Shown piece by piece: positions 34,173 to 43,237 of a DNA stretch of 64,000 nt. Below the pieces are notes generated by a model that was given only the letters and a program-made list of their open reading frames with translations, did not search any database and was not told where the DNA came from. Origin of the DNA: Mucilaginibacter daejeonensis. Its GTDB lineage: Bacteria; Bacteroidota; Bacteroidia; Sphingobacteriales; Sphingobacteriaceae. The position numbers were made by a program, and so were the translations under genes. The DNA lies in contig NZ_CP086068.1 in NCBI RefSeq assembly GCF_020783335.1, forward strand, positions 1,922,001-1,986,000. The letters run 5' to 3'. Each line of letters starts with the position of its first letter. Position 1 is the first letter of the stretch.

Positions 34173-36884
34173 TTATTTGCGTTCAACCACGATCATGTAA
34201 CCCTTTGCTGGTTCCAGCGTAAGTTCTTTTTGCAGGTCAATGTTCTTTTGGTCCTGGAAATCGGTTATAGCCGGTATAGTGGCTTTTACACCATCAGGTG
34301 TCATGCCCAATGCGGCCCAATTGATGTTGAGGCGGGTCTTTTGCGCTTTGTCTGAGTAATTGGCTACCGATATCAGCACCTTATCCTTGCTTTTGTAAAT
34401 GGTCACCGCGGCTTCGCTGTTGTCGGCACGTACGGGGCAAGTAGGATTCCAAAAACCGATCATGTCCTTCTTCTCGATCTGGTGTTCATCCCAAAACTTC
34501 CACATGTGCTCAGGTGTGCGCGACCGGAACCAGCCCAAACGGTTGGTGATGCCATAATTCATGCCGCGCCACATATTACCACCTTTGTTCAGCATTTGCG
34601 AGGTGAGTCCAAAGGGAATACCGCTGATCTCGACCAGCCAGTAGTCAGGTGCCAGGTCGTAGTTGCGTGCTTCCCCGATCCAGATCTGGTCAATGTAAGG
34701 CAGTTGCTCCATGTAAACGTTTAACGATGACGCGTACTTGCCGTATTGATTGTAGTGGTTCCAACTGTGCATATCAATGCGCGAACCCGGCCGCTCGCGG
34801 TCGAGGATCTTACGGGTGCGCTTCATGGTCTCACGGTCAAGCGCCAGGTCATCAAGGTACAAGCCATCGATGTTCAGATTACGACACATCCAATCCAATC
34901 CACCTAAATAGAAATTGTTGATACGGCTATCGGGCGAGGTCAACACCGCCAGATCTTGGCGGCCCTTGTATTTGCCGTGGGTAAAGGTGGCTACCCAACC
35001 CGGTATAAAATTGTCTTTAAAGTTCTGTTTCAGCCATGGGTGTACGCCTTTTGGGTTCACCAATGTTCGCGCTTCTGAACCTGGGCCCGGCATAATGATC
35101 TCGGTACCTAGGCTGCGCATGGCCCATATCTCTTTGGTATTTACTGATATCTCGCGTGTGGTGTAGTAAATCTTGGTCTTAAGACGATGGGCATGGCTAC
35201 TATCAATGAAGGCCTTTAGGTCAGGAGTGTTCTCATCCATAAAAGGGTAATCGAGGTACGGGTAAATGTCCTTTTTATGATGGATATTGATGATGTTAGC
35301 ACCGTGCTCGATCGCCGAAGAGATAAAATGCTTCACCGTATCAACATCGGTGTGGTAGTAACGATCGCCAAATTGAATGATCTTATTAATGGTCTTGAAA
35401 GGGGTGATCGATAGGTCGAAATCAAAGTGATAGGTTTGACCCTTGCGCAATATGCGCTGACCTGAATACGCTTTTAATAAGGCACCCTGATCGGCCGACG
35501 TGGAAGTGATATCGATGCCGCCCTTTTTACCGTTGCCCCATGATTCGGGTTCGTTGATCGGGCTGAACTCATAGTATATGTTGACCAACTGACGCTTAAA
35601 GTTAGCTCCTTTGAACTTGATCTTCAAGCCGCCGTTCACGCCTCCCATCCAAACTTCGTCCTGGTCTTTGTTGATCACATCCCATTTCCAGTTCCATTTG
35701 GCCGGACGATAGCCACCTTCTTTATCGAGGCCCATCATATAGAGCGATTTGTCTTTGGTCATGGGCAATTCCAGGTAAATATCGTCGACCGGTATGTCCT
35801 TTACAGGCGTGACATCCAGTTGATAACCCATAAAGCCATCAAATTCGGCTGATCCTTTTACCACGATGTTCACATTAGGGTTGCTGAGCGTTGTGGTCCA
35901 GCGGGTGCCGCCCGGCAGCGCATCCTGGTAACGTATGGCACTGGTAGTAAAAGGTAGCTGTTTACCATCTTTTTGTACCACGAACCTGAACTTGTTCGAC
36001 AAGATAGGCTCGGCCTTAGGCATAATATAGGCATTGTTGTGGTCAAAATAACTGCTGATGTTCTGCGGCAAGCCATCGGCACCTAAGGTGATGTCGCGAC
36101 CGAGTATCTTGATATAGTTATCGGTACGCTCTACTTGTTGATATCCATTGGTAATGTCGTTATCGCTGCCGATGCGGGTGTTCAACCAGGCTAGTCTCGA
36201 CAGGCCTACCTCACTATCAAAGCCGTGATCAGCTATCTTGCTGCCTTTAACATGAATGTTAATGTTGACCGCCGTTGAAGGCAAGCCGGTGGCTTTGATC
36301 ACCACCACGCCTTTTAGGTCGCCACTGGCGTTATCAGGTAGCTGAACGCCGAACCAAAGCGGTTGTACGTGGTTTGCGGCTACTTCAAGCTTCTTTTTAT
36401 AGTTTCTTAATTTAAAGTCTACGCCCTCAGTGTTAAAGCAGGTCACATCAGTGATCTTACGCTTGGCCGCGTCGGTAACACCGCTAAAATCGGTGCCGAG
36501 GCGGTGCAGGGGCTGGCCCACCGCGTATACACCGATCTGGAACACGTAGTACTCACCCGGGCGGGCGGTGCCTTCAAAGCTGGTAAGCTGTGCTGCGCTG
36601 CGGTTCAGCCAGGGTTTGGGCAATGAATCAAGCAGGCGGATCGAATTGGACCTGTCCTCAGGGAACGTCAGGTACTTTTTACCTGGGAATTTGCCTAAGA
36701 AGCGCTTTACGCTTGCGGCGTCGGCCGGATAGGACATCTTGGTGGGCCTTAAGCCAACATCGCCGGTAAGCTGTGTCTCTCGTATGGCGTCTACATCGAT
36801 GGCATGTTTCTTTTTATCCTCATCATTTTGACTGAACGCATGTGTGGTGGCACATACTAAAAGCAGGAGTAAGGTTCTCTTCAT
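34173..36884 (-). CDS. Predicted secreted glycosidase, DUF6067 / GH123-like
   Basis: 903 residues with a signal peptide (MKRTLLLLLVCATTHAFSQ). The N-terminal half is beta-rich; the C-terminal half (about 500-800) looks like a TIM barrel with acidic loops: NIINIHHKKDIYPYLDYPFMD, TKIYYTTREIS, NIDGLYLDDLALDRETMKR and RIDMHSWNHYNQYG. YLDD-type acidic pairs are typical of glycosidase active sites. I recognise it only as the DUF6067 type of predicted glycoside hydrolase. It is the first gene of the trio, preceded by a -7 box (37014-37021) and the perfect operator palindrome at 37035-37056. Confidence 0.8.
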   Translation of the reverse strand: MKRTLLLLLVCATTHAFSQNDEDKKKHAIDVDAIRETQLTGDVGLRPTKMSYPADAASVKRFLGKFPGKKYLTFPEDRSNSIRLLDSLPKPWLNRSAAQLTSFEGTARPGEYYVFQIGVYAVGQPLHRLGTDFSGVTDAAKRKITDVTCFNTEGVDFKLRNYKKKLEVAANHVQPLWFGVQLPDNASGDLKGVVVIKATGLPSTAVNINIHVKGSKIADHGFDSEVGLSRLAWLNTRIGSDNDITNGYQQVERTDNYIKILGRDITLGADGLPQNISSYFDHNNAYIMPKAEPILSNKFRFVVQKDGKQLPFTTSAIRYQDALPGGTRWTTTLSNPNVNIVVKGSAEFDGFMGYQLDVTPVKDIPVDDIYLELPMTKDKSLYMMGLDKEGGYRPAKWNWKWDVINKDQDEVWMGGVNGGLKIKFKGANFKRQLVNIYYEFSPINEPESWGNGKKGGIDITSTSADQGALLKAYSGQRILRKGQTYHFDFDLSITPFKTINKIIQFGDRYYHTDVDTVKHFISSAIEHGANIINIHHKKDIYPYLDYPFMDENTPDLKAFIDSSHAHRLKTKIYYTTREISVNTKEIWAMRSLGTEIIMPGPGSEARTLVNPKGVHPWLKQNFKDNFIPGWVATFTHGKYKGRQDLAVLTSPDSRINNFYLGGLDWMCRNLNIDGLYLDDLALDRETMKRTRKILDRERPGSRIDMHSWNHYNQYGKYASSLNVYMEQLPYIDQIWIGEARNYDLAPDYWLVEISGIPFGLTSQMLNKGGNMWRGMNYGITNRLGWFRSRTPEHMWKFWDEHQIEKKDMIGFWNPTCPVRADNSEAAVTIYKSKDKVLISVANYSDKAQKTRLNINWAALGMTPDGVKATIPAITDFQDQKNIDLQKELTLEPAKGYMIVVERK

Positions 36885-37013
36885 GGTCAGGTACTTGATC
36901 GCAGGTGTTAATATATAGAATATAATTGGCGAGTAGCATGAGTGTGGTAGGTGGCCTTCAGCGCATTGCGAGCATCCTGGCCTTATAAATATTCGTACTC
37001 AGCGTATCGTATC

Positions 37014-37021
37014 CAAAAATA
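37014..37021 (-). promoter_or_regulatory. Promoter -7 box of the DUF6067-like operon
   Basis: On the minus strand this reads TATTTTTG (TAnnTTTG). The palindrome at 37035-37056 lies just upstream and covers the -33 region. Confidence 0.5.
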
Positions 37022-37034
37022 TAAATAAATTTTA

Positions 37035-37056
37035 AATTTGTGTGCGCACACAAATT
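37035..37056. promoter_or_regulatory. LacI-type operator, perfect 22-bp palindrome
   Basis: The palindrome has core TGTGTGCGCACACA (37039-37052) extended by AATT..AATT arms. It lies between the divergent DUF6067-like and kinase-SusC-SusD operons. Confidence 0.8.
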
Positions 37057-37069
37057 GTTTTTATATATT

Positions 37070-37083
37070 TGTTTGCGCACACA
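37070..37083. promoter_or_regulatory. LacI-type operator at the kinase-SusC promoter
   Basis: TGTTTGCGCACACA differs by one base from the core palindrome. It ends 10 bases before the -7 box TATCTTTA (37094) and overlaps a TTTG at 37072-37075 that could be the -33 element. Confidence 0.75.
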
Positions 37084-37101
37084 GTTATTCCCATATCTTT
37101 A
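37072..37101 (+). promoter_or_regulatory. Promoter of the kinase-SusC-SusD operon
   Basis: TTTG (37072-37075), an 18-base spacer and TATCTTTA (37094-37101) give one mismatch to TAnnTTTG. The operator covers the -33 element, consistent with repression by blocking RNA polymerase. Confidence 0.5.
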
Positions 37102-37137
37102 CGAACACTTTATTTTATATCTAATCGCTATCGTTGT

Positions 37138-38283
37138 ATGCAAGCACCGTTACGTTCCGTTGATACGTTAAAAAAAGTTACCGGCCATTTTAAGATCAGT
37201 GGTCAGGTGGCAAACATATACGCTTATGGTTCAGGCCATATCAACGATACGTATCGGGTAGTGAACGTCGATACAGATAAGCCGGACCACTTGCTGCAAT
37301 GCATCAATTCTTACGTTTTTAAAGATGTGCCCCTGCTTATTAATAATATCAGGATCGTCACTGGTCATATTCGTCAAAAACTGCAACAGGTACCAGGCGC
37401 CAATGCAGATCAGGAAGTGCTGACGCTGATCACTACAAAGGATGATCAATATTTTTATATGGACGAGGATGGTGTCTACTGGCGTATGTACCTCTTCATT
37501 AAAGACACTCTATCCTATGACCAGGTGACCACAGCCAGGCAAGCCTGCGAAGGGGGGAAGGGGTTTGGCAAATTCCAGTCAATGCTGACCGACCTTGATG
37601 CTAACCTGCTTGGTGAAACGATCGCTGATTTTCATAACATCGAATGGCGGTTCAAGAACTTTGATCAGGCACTCTCGGCCAACGCGATGGGCCGTGCTGA
37701 GGGTGCAACTAAGGAGATCAAGATGGTGAACGCCAGGAGGGAGCAAATGGCAGCTATAATGAATATGGGCCGCCGTGGCGAATTGCCTTTACGCATCACT
37801 CACAACGATACCAAGTTCAATAACGTGCTGTTAGACAAGAATGATCAGGCGCAATGTGTGATCGATCTGGATACGGTGATGCCGGGCTACATTGCGTATG
37901 ACTTTGGCGATGCGATACGTACCATAGTCAACACCGCCGCTGAGGACGAGGCCGATTTGTCAAAGATCGATGTTGACCTGGAGCTTTTTGAGGCATTCAC
38001 TCAGGGCTTTTTACAAGATACTGCCAAAGCGTTGACCGAGGCGGAGATCAGCTCGCTGGCGCTGGGAGCTTTACTGCTACCCTTTATCGTAGGCTTACGC
38101 TTTTTGACCGACCACCTGGATGGCGACAAATATTTTAAGATCCGTTTCCCTGACCATAATTTACAACGCGCCCGTGCGCAGTTAAGGCTCACCGAACGCC
38201 TGGAGGAGAAGTTCACGGAGTTGCAGCAGATCATTGCAGCCGCAGCGCAGCGATACCGTACCGAGATGCTTATTAACCACTAA
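37138..38283 (+). CDS. Sugar-1-kinase-like phosphotransferase (APH fold, N-acetylhexosamine 1-kinase-like)
   Basis: 381 residues from the ATG at 37138; the upstream frame (to 37042) runs through the operator and is not used. An aminoglycoside-phosphotransferase-fold kinase: N-lobe GSGHINDTYRV, Brenner motif HNDTKFNNVL (H222, D224, N229) and metal-binding VIDLDTVMPG (D243/D245) followed by YDFGDAIRT. This pattern fits the NahK group, which phosphorylates the anomeric C1 of a hexosamine or hexose. It is cytoplasmic and is the first gene of the operator-controlled SusC/SusD operon, so it probably commits the imported sugar. The sugar is unknown. Confidence 0.88.
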   Translation: MQAPLRSVDTLKKVTGHFKISGQVANIYAYGSGHINDTYRVVNVDTDKPDHLLQCINSYVFKDVPLLINNIRIVTGHIRQKLQQVPGANADQEVLTLITTKDDQYFYMDEDGVYWRMYLFIKDTLSYDQVTTARQACEGGKGFGKFQSMLTDLDANLLGETIADFHNIEWRFKNFDQALSANAMGRAEGATKEIKMVNARREQMAAIMNMGRRGELPLRITHNDTKFNNVLLDKNDQAQCVIDLDTVMPGYIAYDFGDAIRTIVNTAAEDEADLSKIDVDLELFEAFTQGFLQDTAKALTEAEISSLALGALLLPFIVGLRFLTDHLDGDKYFKIRFPDHNLQRARAQLRLTERLEEKFTELQQIIAAAAQRYRTEMLINH

Positions 38284-38320
38284 TTATAAACCTAAATAAT
38301 GAACCCTAACACCGACGCGT

Positions 38321-41300
38321 ATGAAGAGAACCAGACCATTATCATGTTATCCTTCTGAATTAAGGATAACAAGAGCACTGTTTTCATGTGCACTGATCTT
38401 AATGATCAGCTTATTAAGCGTCCGGTCGCGGGCGCAAACCATGCCTGTAAAGGGTAAGGTGACCGACGCCGCCACCGGAGAAGCGCTCATTGGCGTTACC
38501 GTAAAAGCCTCGGCAGGTGGCGCCGCAGCTACCGACCTGAACGGTATGTTCACCGTGAACGCCGACCCCAAGGGCAGCCTGACCTTTACTTACACCGGTT
38601 ACACGGCCAACACCGTTAATATCGGCGGTCAAAGTACGGTCAATGTCAAACTTACCGCCTCGAACAGGCAACTGACCGATGTGGTAGTGGTAGGTTACGG
38701 CACACAAAAACGAAAGGATCTTACGGGTTCCATCGCTTCGGTAAAGATCGAGGGTGGGCCCAAGGAAAGCGTACCTTACGTGAACGCACTGGAGGCCATT
38801 CAAGGTACTCCCGGCGTTAACGTAGGCCCGTCAACCGGTGCAGGTGTTACACCTAACATCCTGGTGCGTGGTCAAAATTCCATCAGTGCAAATACCAACC
38901 CGCTCATCTTATTAGATGGGGTGATCTTTAACGGTGATCTGAACCAGATCAACATGAACGATATCGCTACTTACGACGTACTGAAAGATGCGGCATCGAC
39001 ATCGATCTACGGTTCCCGTTCACAAAATGGCGTGATCTCCATCACCACCAAACGTGGCCGCAGCGATAAACCGCTGATCAATTTCAACGCTTACTATGGC
39101 CGCCAAAGCTGGACCCGCGTACCTAAAATGCGCCAGGGCGACGACTACATTCAATGGCGCCGCGACCTTGCCGCAGCAAGGGGAGCAGCTACCGACATCA
39201 ATTCCGTTTTCGGTCAAACGCCATACATCCTTCGCGCCATCAATAGCGGACAGACCATCAACTGGTTGGAAGATATTCAGCAGCCGGCACCCATCCAAAG
39301 TTATGATGTTAGCGTGTCAGGCCGTTCGGAGAAGACGAATTACTACTTCTCGGCCGGGTACATCAACCAAAAAGGTGTGCTTTATAACGACAAGTTCAGC
39401 AAGCCCAACATCACCCTGAAGGTGGATAACAATATCACAGATTGGCTTACAGTAGGTGTGAATGGTTACTACTCATCCAGAGATTACTCGGGTATCCCTT
39501 CCGATCTGTACATGGCCACTTATTTGTCTCCATACAGCTACAAGTACGCTGATAACAGGCCAGACCTGCTGCAACGCTACCCTGAAGGTTTAGCATCCAA
39601 CTACAACCCTTACTGGGGCAACCCAAGCACCAGTACATTAGGTTCGGTGGATGATAATATGGAAAAATATAGCAGCATACGTGGTACCGGTTTTGTGACC
39701 GTTAAGTTCCCGTTCGTTAAAGGCTTATCATACCGCCTGAACGTGAACGGCGAGCGCTCTACTGTCAATATCGCTAACTTTCACCACGAGCAATATGAGG
39801 TGAACACCTTGCTGGCGTCTGATATCGCTAACCCTACGCAGTTCCTGTCAAGGGCTTACGGTAACAAAACATCAGCCACCACTACCACTTACCTTTTTGA
39901 TAACCTGTTAAGCTACACCCGCAACTTCAGCGGCCATCAAATAGATGCGTTAGTGGGTTACACCCGCGATAATACCGTGACCGAGACCTTGATAGGCAAC
40001 GGTAATGACTACGGAGCGTTCGGTAGTACCGTGTTAGGTTATTATGGCCTTCAAAGTGCCACCACACAGCGTGTAACGAGCCGTTATCTGCAGGTATCTA
40101 ACATTGCCTACATCGGTCGTTTAAGCTACAATTACAAAGGTAAATATTATGGCCAGGTAAGCTTTAACAGGGGCGGTTACTCGGCGTTCGCGCCGGGCAA
40201 AAAGTTCGGTAACTTCCCTGGTGCGTCGATCGCATGGGTGCCTACCGAAGAGGAGTTCATGAAGAACGTGAGCTGGTTGAATAACCTGAAGATACGTGCC
40301 TCATACGGCCAGACCGGTAATCAGGGTGTGTCGCCTTATGCTACTCAAGCCACCGTTGCTACTACTGTTGGTTCGGCCAACTACCCTTCGCCGGGTTACA
40401 CCGTATTCGGGGGCACTTCTTATCAGTACAGCTTCCCATCGCAACTGGGTAATCAGAACCTGACCTGGGAGAAGACAGCGGCCGTTAACTTAGCACTAGA
40501 TTTCTCGGTGTTGAAGAATCGTTTGAGCGGTACCATCGATGTGTATCGTAGCAAGACCACTGACCTGCTGTACACCCTGGCCCTGAGCCCGGTGAATGGT
40601 TTCCCAAGCGCCCTGACCAACATTGGCCAGGTGAACAATAAAGGCATCGAGGTCTCTTTGAACTCCGTGAACATGAGCACTCCAGGCGGTTTCCGTTGGG
40701 AGTCGGGCTTTGCGTTCTGGCTTAACCGCAACAAACTGGTTAAATTAACTGGTATCATCAATCCGGCTACTGGCAAAGAGAACGATGACACCGGTAACAG
40801 CCTGTTCATAGGTAAATCGTTAGGTGCGATATATGATTACACTGTGGATGGTATCGTGCAGACCAGTGATGCTGCTTACATCGCTGCCAACACAGGTGTT
40901 GTACCAGGCGACGTGAAGTTCAAAGACATCAACGGCGATGGCAAGATCACCTCAGCCGACCGTTCGGTGATCGGTTACAGCAAAGAGAACTACAACATGA
41001 ACTTGTCGAATACACTGACCTACAAAAATTTTCAGTTGTACTTCAGTATCAACGCGATCATTGGTGGGGGTAAGGATAACTTTTACATGTCGACCAACTT
41101 AAGAAGCCTTAACCCAGGTGCGGTGCAGATCGGTAACTGGTTGAATCTTCCATACTGGACGCCCACGAACCCTAACAACGAGTATCCACGCGCCAACTAC
41201 AACAACCCGTTGGGTTACGGCTTTTACCAGGAGCGCACGTTCGCCAGGTTACAGAACTTAGCGTTCAGCTACCTATTCCCTAAAAAGATGCTGGACCGTA

Positions 41301-41485
41301 TCAAAGTATCGAACCTGAAGCTTTATGTGAGCGGAACCAACCTGTTCACGGCCACTAAGTGGATCGGTCTGGATCCGGCGAACGGCGCGCAGATCGGTGG
41401 TAACGGTGGGTCGACCAACACGTCGGTCAACCAGTCGACACCGATATTAAGGGCGATCACTTTTGGTTTAAATGCTGGCTTTTAA
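38321..41485 (+). CDS. SusC/RagA-family TonB-linked outer-membrane transporter (PUL 1)
   Basis: 1054 residues. Signal sequence, then a CarboxypepD_reg-like domain (VKGKVTDAATGEALIGVTVK, about 43-62), TonB plug with RGQNSISANTNPLILLDGVIF, the SusC signature SRSQNGVISITTKRG, and a 22-strand-type barrel closing in ITFGLNAGF. It imports oligosaccharides through the outer membrane with its SusD partner and TonB energy. There is no N-terminal STN domain, so no direct anti-sigma signalling. It lies 37 bases after the kinase gene and 11 bases before SusD. Confidence 0.97.
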   Translation: MKRTRPLSCYPSELRITRALFSCALILMISLLSVRSRAQTMPVKGKVTDAATGEALIGVTVKASAGGAAATDLNGMFTVNADPKGSLTFTYTGYTANTVNIGGQSTVNVKLTASNRQLTDVVVVGYGTQKRKDLTGSIASVKIEGGPKESVPYVNALEAIQGTPGVNVGPSTGAGVTPNILVRGQNSISANTNPLILLDGVIFNGDLNQINMNDIATYDVLKDAASTSIYGSRSQNGVISITTKRGRSDKPLINFNAYYGRQSWTRVPKMRQGDDYIQWRRDLAAARGAATDINSVFGQTPYILRAINSGQTINWLEDIQQPAPIQSYDVSVSGRSEKTNYYFSAGYINQKGVLYNDKFSKPNITLKVDNNITDWLTVGVNGYYSSRDYSGIPSDLYMATYLSPYSYKYADNRPDLLQRYPEGLASNYNPYWGNPSTSTLGSVDDNMEKYSSIRGTGFVTVKFPFVKGLSYRLNVNGERSTVNIANFHHEQYEVNTLLASDIANPTQFLSRAYGNKTSATTTTYLFDNLLSYTRNFSGHQIDALVGYTRDNTVTETLIGNGNDYGAFGSTVLGYYGLQSATTQRVTSRYLQVSNIAYIGRLSYNYKGKYYGQVSFNRGGYSAFAPGKKFGNFPGASIAWVPTEEEFMKNVSWLNNLKIRASYGQTGNQGVSPYATQATVATTVGSANYPSPGYTVFGGTSYQYSFPSQLGNQNLTWEKTAAVNLALDFSVLKNRLSGTIDVYRSKTTDLLYTLALSPVNGFPSALTNIGQVNNKGIEVSLNSVNMSTPGGFRWESGFAFWLNRNKLVKLTGIINPATGKENDDTGNSLFIGKSLGAIYDYTVDGIVQTSDAAYIAANTGVVPGDVKFKDINGDGKITSADRSVIGYSKENYNMNLSNTLTYKNFQLYFSINAIIGGGKDNFYMSTNLRSLNPGAVQIGNWLNLPYWTPTNPNNEYPRANYNNPLGYGFYQERTFARLQNLAFSYLFPKKMLDRIKVSNLKLYVSGTNLFTATKWIGLDPANGAQIGGNGGSTNTSVNQSTPILRAITFGLNAGF

Positions 41486-41496
41486 TTATACACAAC

Positions 41497-43149
41497 ATGA
41501 GAACGTATAAACTGATACTAACCATGATCACGGCCGCTGTAGTACTTGTTACGGCGTCGTGTAAAAAAGATACCGACTTTTTGGAGGAGACCCAGAAAGA
41601 TAACCTGAACAGCAGCAATTCCTTGCTTAATCCTGCGCAGTTCCAATTAATGAGCGCATCGTTCTACACCTACGTACAGCGCTTCTATAATTCGGCCGAT
41701 GGACCGAAAGACGGCTGGTTATTGGGCCTGGGTACCGATGTTTGTTTTGACCCACGCGACGTAACCTCCAAGTACAACAACTGGAGCATTGTGAACGGTA
41801 CCGATAACTACTCGGGCGATTGGTTCAACTGGCAATACATCATCATCAAGATCGCTAACACGATCATTGCCGGTGCGGCCAACCCTGCAGTTACCTGGCA
41901 AAATGATGCACAAAAGAACGCTACGATCGCCGAGGCACGTTTCTTTCGTGGTTTTGCGTACCGTAACCTGGCCAATGTTTTTGGCGATGTGCCGATCCTG
42001 GAAGCACCGGTCACCGCACCACGTAACGACTTTACCCGTAACGCACGCGCCGATGTGTATAAATTCGCGCAGGCCGACCTGACCTTTGCCGCTGCTAACC
42101 TGCCTTTGACCACCACCCAGCCTGGCCGTGTGGTACGTGCCGCAGCCGACCATATACTGGCCGAAGTTGACATCAGTTTGAAGGATTATGACGGTGCTAT
42201 AGCTGCCACTACTCGTATCATTAACGGTACTGATGGTGCTTACTCGCTGGTGAACGCCCGCTTTGGCACCCGTGCATCTGAAGCCGATAAAAATTACTAC
42301 TATGACCTGTTCGTGATGGGTAACCAAAACTACCAGACCGGTAACCGAGAGAGCATCTGGACCGCACAATTCGCTGTTACCGCTACAGGTGGTGCTATCC
42401 CGGGCGGGGTAACGTTCTCTACCCGTCCGCTGATCGAGCGCATGATGTGGTGCAGTTGGTACGGACAAACCAAGTTCGGTTACAATGGTACCGCGGTGGA
42501 CTCTACCGGTAGGGGTGTGGCTTACGTTCGTCCTACCAATTACACCAACTACACCATTTGGCGTAATTCAGGTACCGACATTCGCAATAGCGAGACCTGT
42601 ATCAAACGCACTTACTACTATGGACCTAACATTCCAGCCAGCGTGGGCCGCCCGGGTCAGGTGGCTAACAAAGCCCTGCTGACCACCCGTGATGATACCT
42701 GTATCTACATTTATCCTAACTGGAGCAAGTTCGGTACCGATAAGCATGTGAACGCCACGCCTGACGCCGGCTATGTGCGTAACTTTTACATCATTCGCTT
42801 ACCTGAGACCTACTTTCTGCGTGCTGAGGCATACTTGGGTAAAAACGATGCTGCATCGGCAGCGGCGGATCTTAACGTGGTGCGTAGCCGTGCTAAGGCA
42901 ACGCCTGTTGCAGCCTCTGATGTGAACATCGATTACATTTTAGATGAACGTGCCCGCGAATTATTTGGCGAGGAGTTCAGAATATTGACGTTGGCTCGTC
43001 TCGGATTAGTGTACGATCGTACGCGGCGCTTTGGCAGTCCTGAATCGGCGGCGTCGGTGCAGCAATACAACAACCTGTTGCCAATTCCGCAATCTTCCAT
43101 CGACCTAAATAACGGTGCACCGATCGGGCAAAACCCGGGCTACAGATAG
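41497..43149 (+). CDS. SusD/RagB-family glycan-binding lipoprotein (PUL 1)
   Basis: 550 residues. Lipoprotein signal with lipobox TASC (Cys about 22). SusD features: RFFRGFAYRNLANVFGDVPIL, YFLRAEAYLGKNDAASAAADLNVVRSRA and the C-terminal DERARELFGEE. It is the surface lid protein that binds oligosaccharides and closes the SusC barrel. A stable hairpin follows its stop. Confidence 0.97.
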   Translation: MRTYKLILTMITAAVVLVTASCKKDTDFLEETQKDNLNSSNSLLNPAQFQLMSASFYTYVQRFYNSADGPKDGWLLGLGTDVCFDPRDVTSKYNNWSIVNGTDNYSGDWFNWQYIIIKIANTIIAGAANPAVTWQNDAQKNATIAEARFFRGFAYRNLANVFGDVPILEAPVTAPRNDFTRNARADVYKFAQADLTFAAANLPLTTTQPGRVVRAAADHILAEVDISLKDYDGAIAATTRIINGTDGAYSLVNARFGTRASEADKNYYYDLFVMGNQNYQTGNRESIWTAQFAVTATGGAIPGGVTFSTRPLIERMMWCSWYGQTKFGYNGTAVDSTGRGVAYVRPTNYTNYTIWRNSGTDIRNSETCIKRTYYYGPNIPASVGRPGQVANKALLTTRDDTCIYIYPNWSKFGTDKHVNATPDAGYVRNFYIIRLPETYFLRAEAYLGKNDAASAAADLNVVRSRAKATPVAASDVNIDYILDERARELFGEEFRILTLARLGLVYDRTRRFGSPESAASVQQYNNLLPIPQSSIDLNNGAPIGQNPGYR

Positions 43150-43184
43150 TCTCTTGTTCGTTTTTTTAATAGTTTAGTTAGCAA

Positions 43185-43216
43185 GAACGGCGGGACCACT
43201 AAGTGGCCTGCCGTTC
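43185..43216 (+). terminator. Stable hairpin between SusD and the esterase-like gene (partial terminator or mRNA stabiliser)
   Basis: GAACGGCGGG pairs with CCTGCCGTTC (one G-U pair), then CCAC pairs with GTGG around loop TAA. The following GTTCTTT is a weak U tract, so it may attenuate rather than end transcription into the next gene. Confidence 0.55.
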
Positions 43217-43237
43217 GTTCTTTAAGGCTATATCGTT

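Noticed and set aside
37042..37137. Longer N-terminus of the sugar kinase gene
   Set aside because: It would be translated through the operator and the predicted promoter; the ATG at 37138 fits the kinase fold start.
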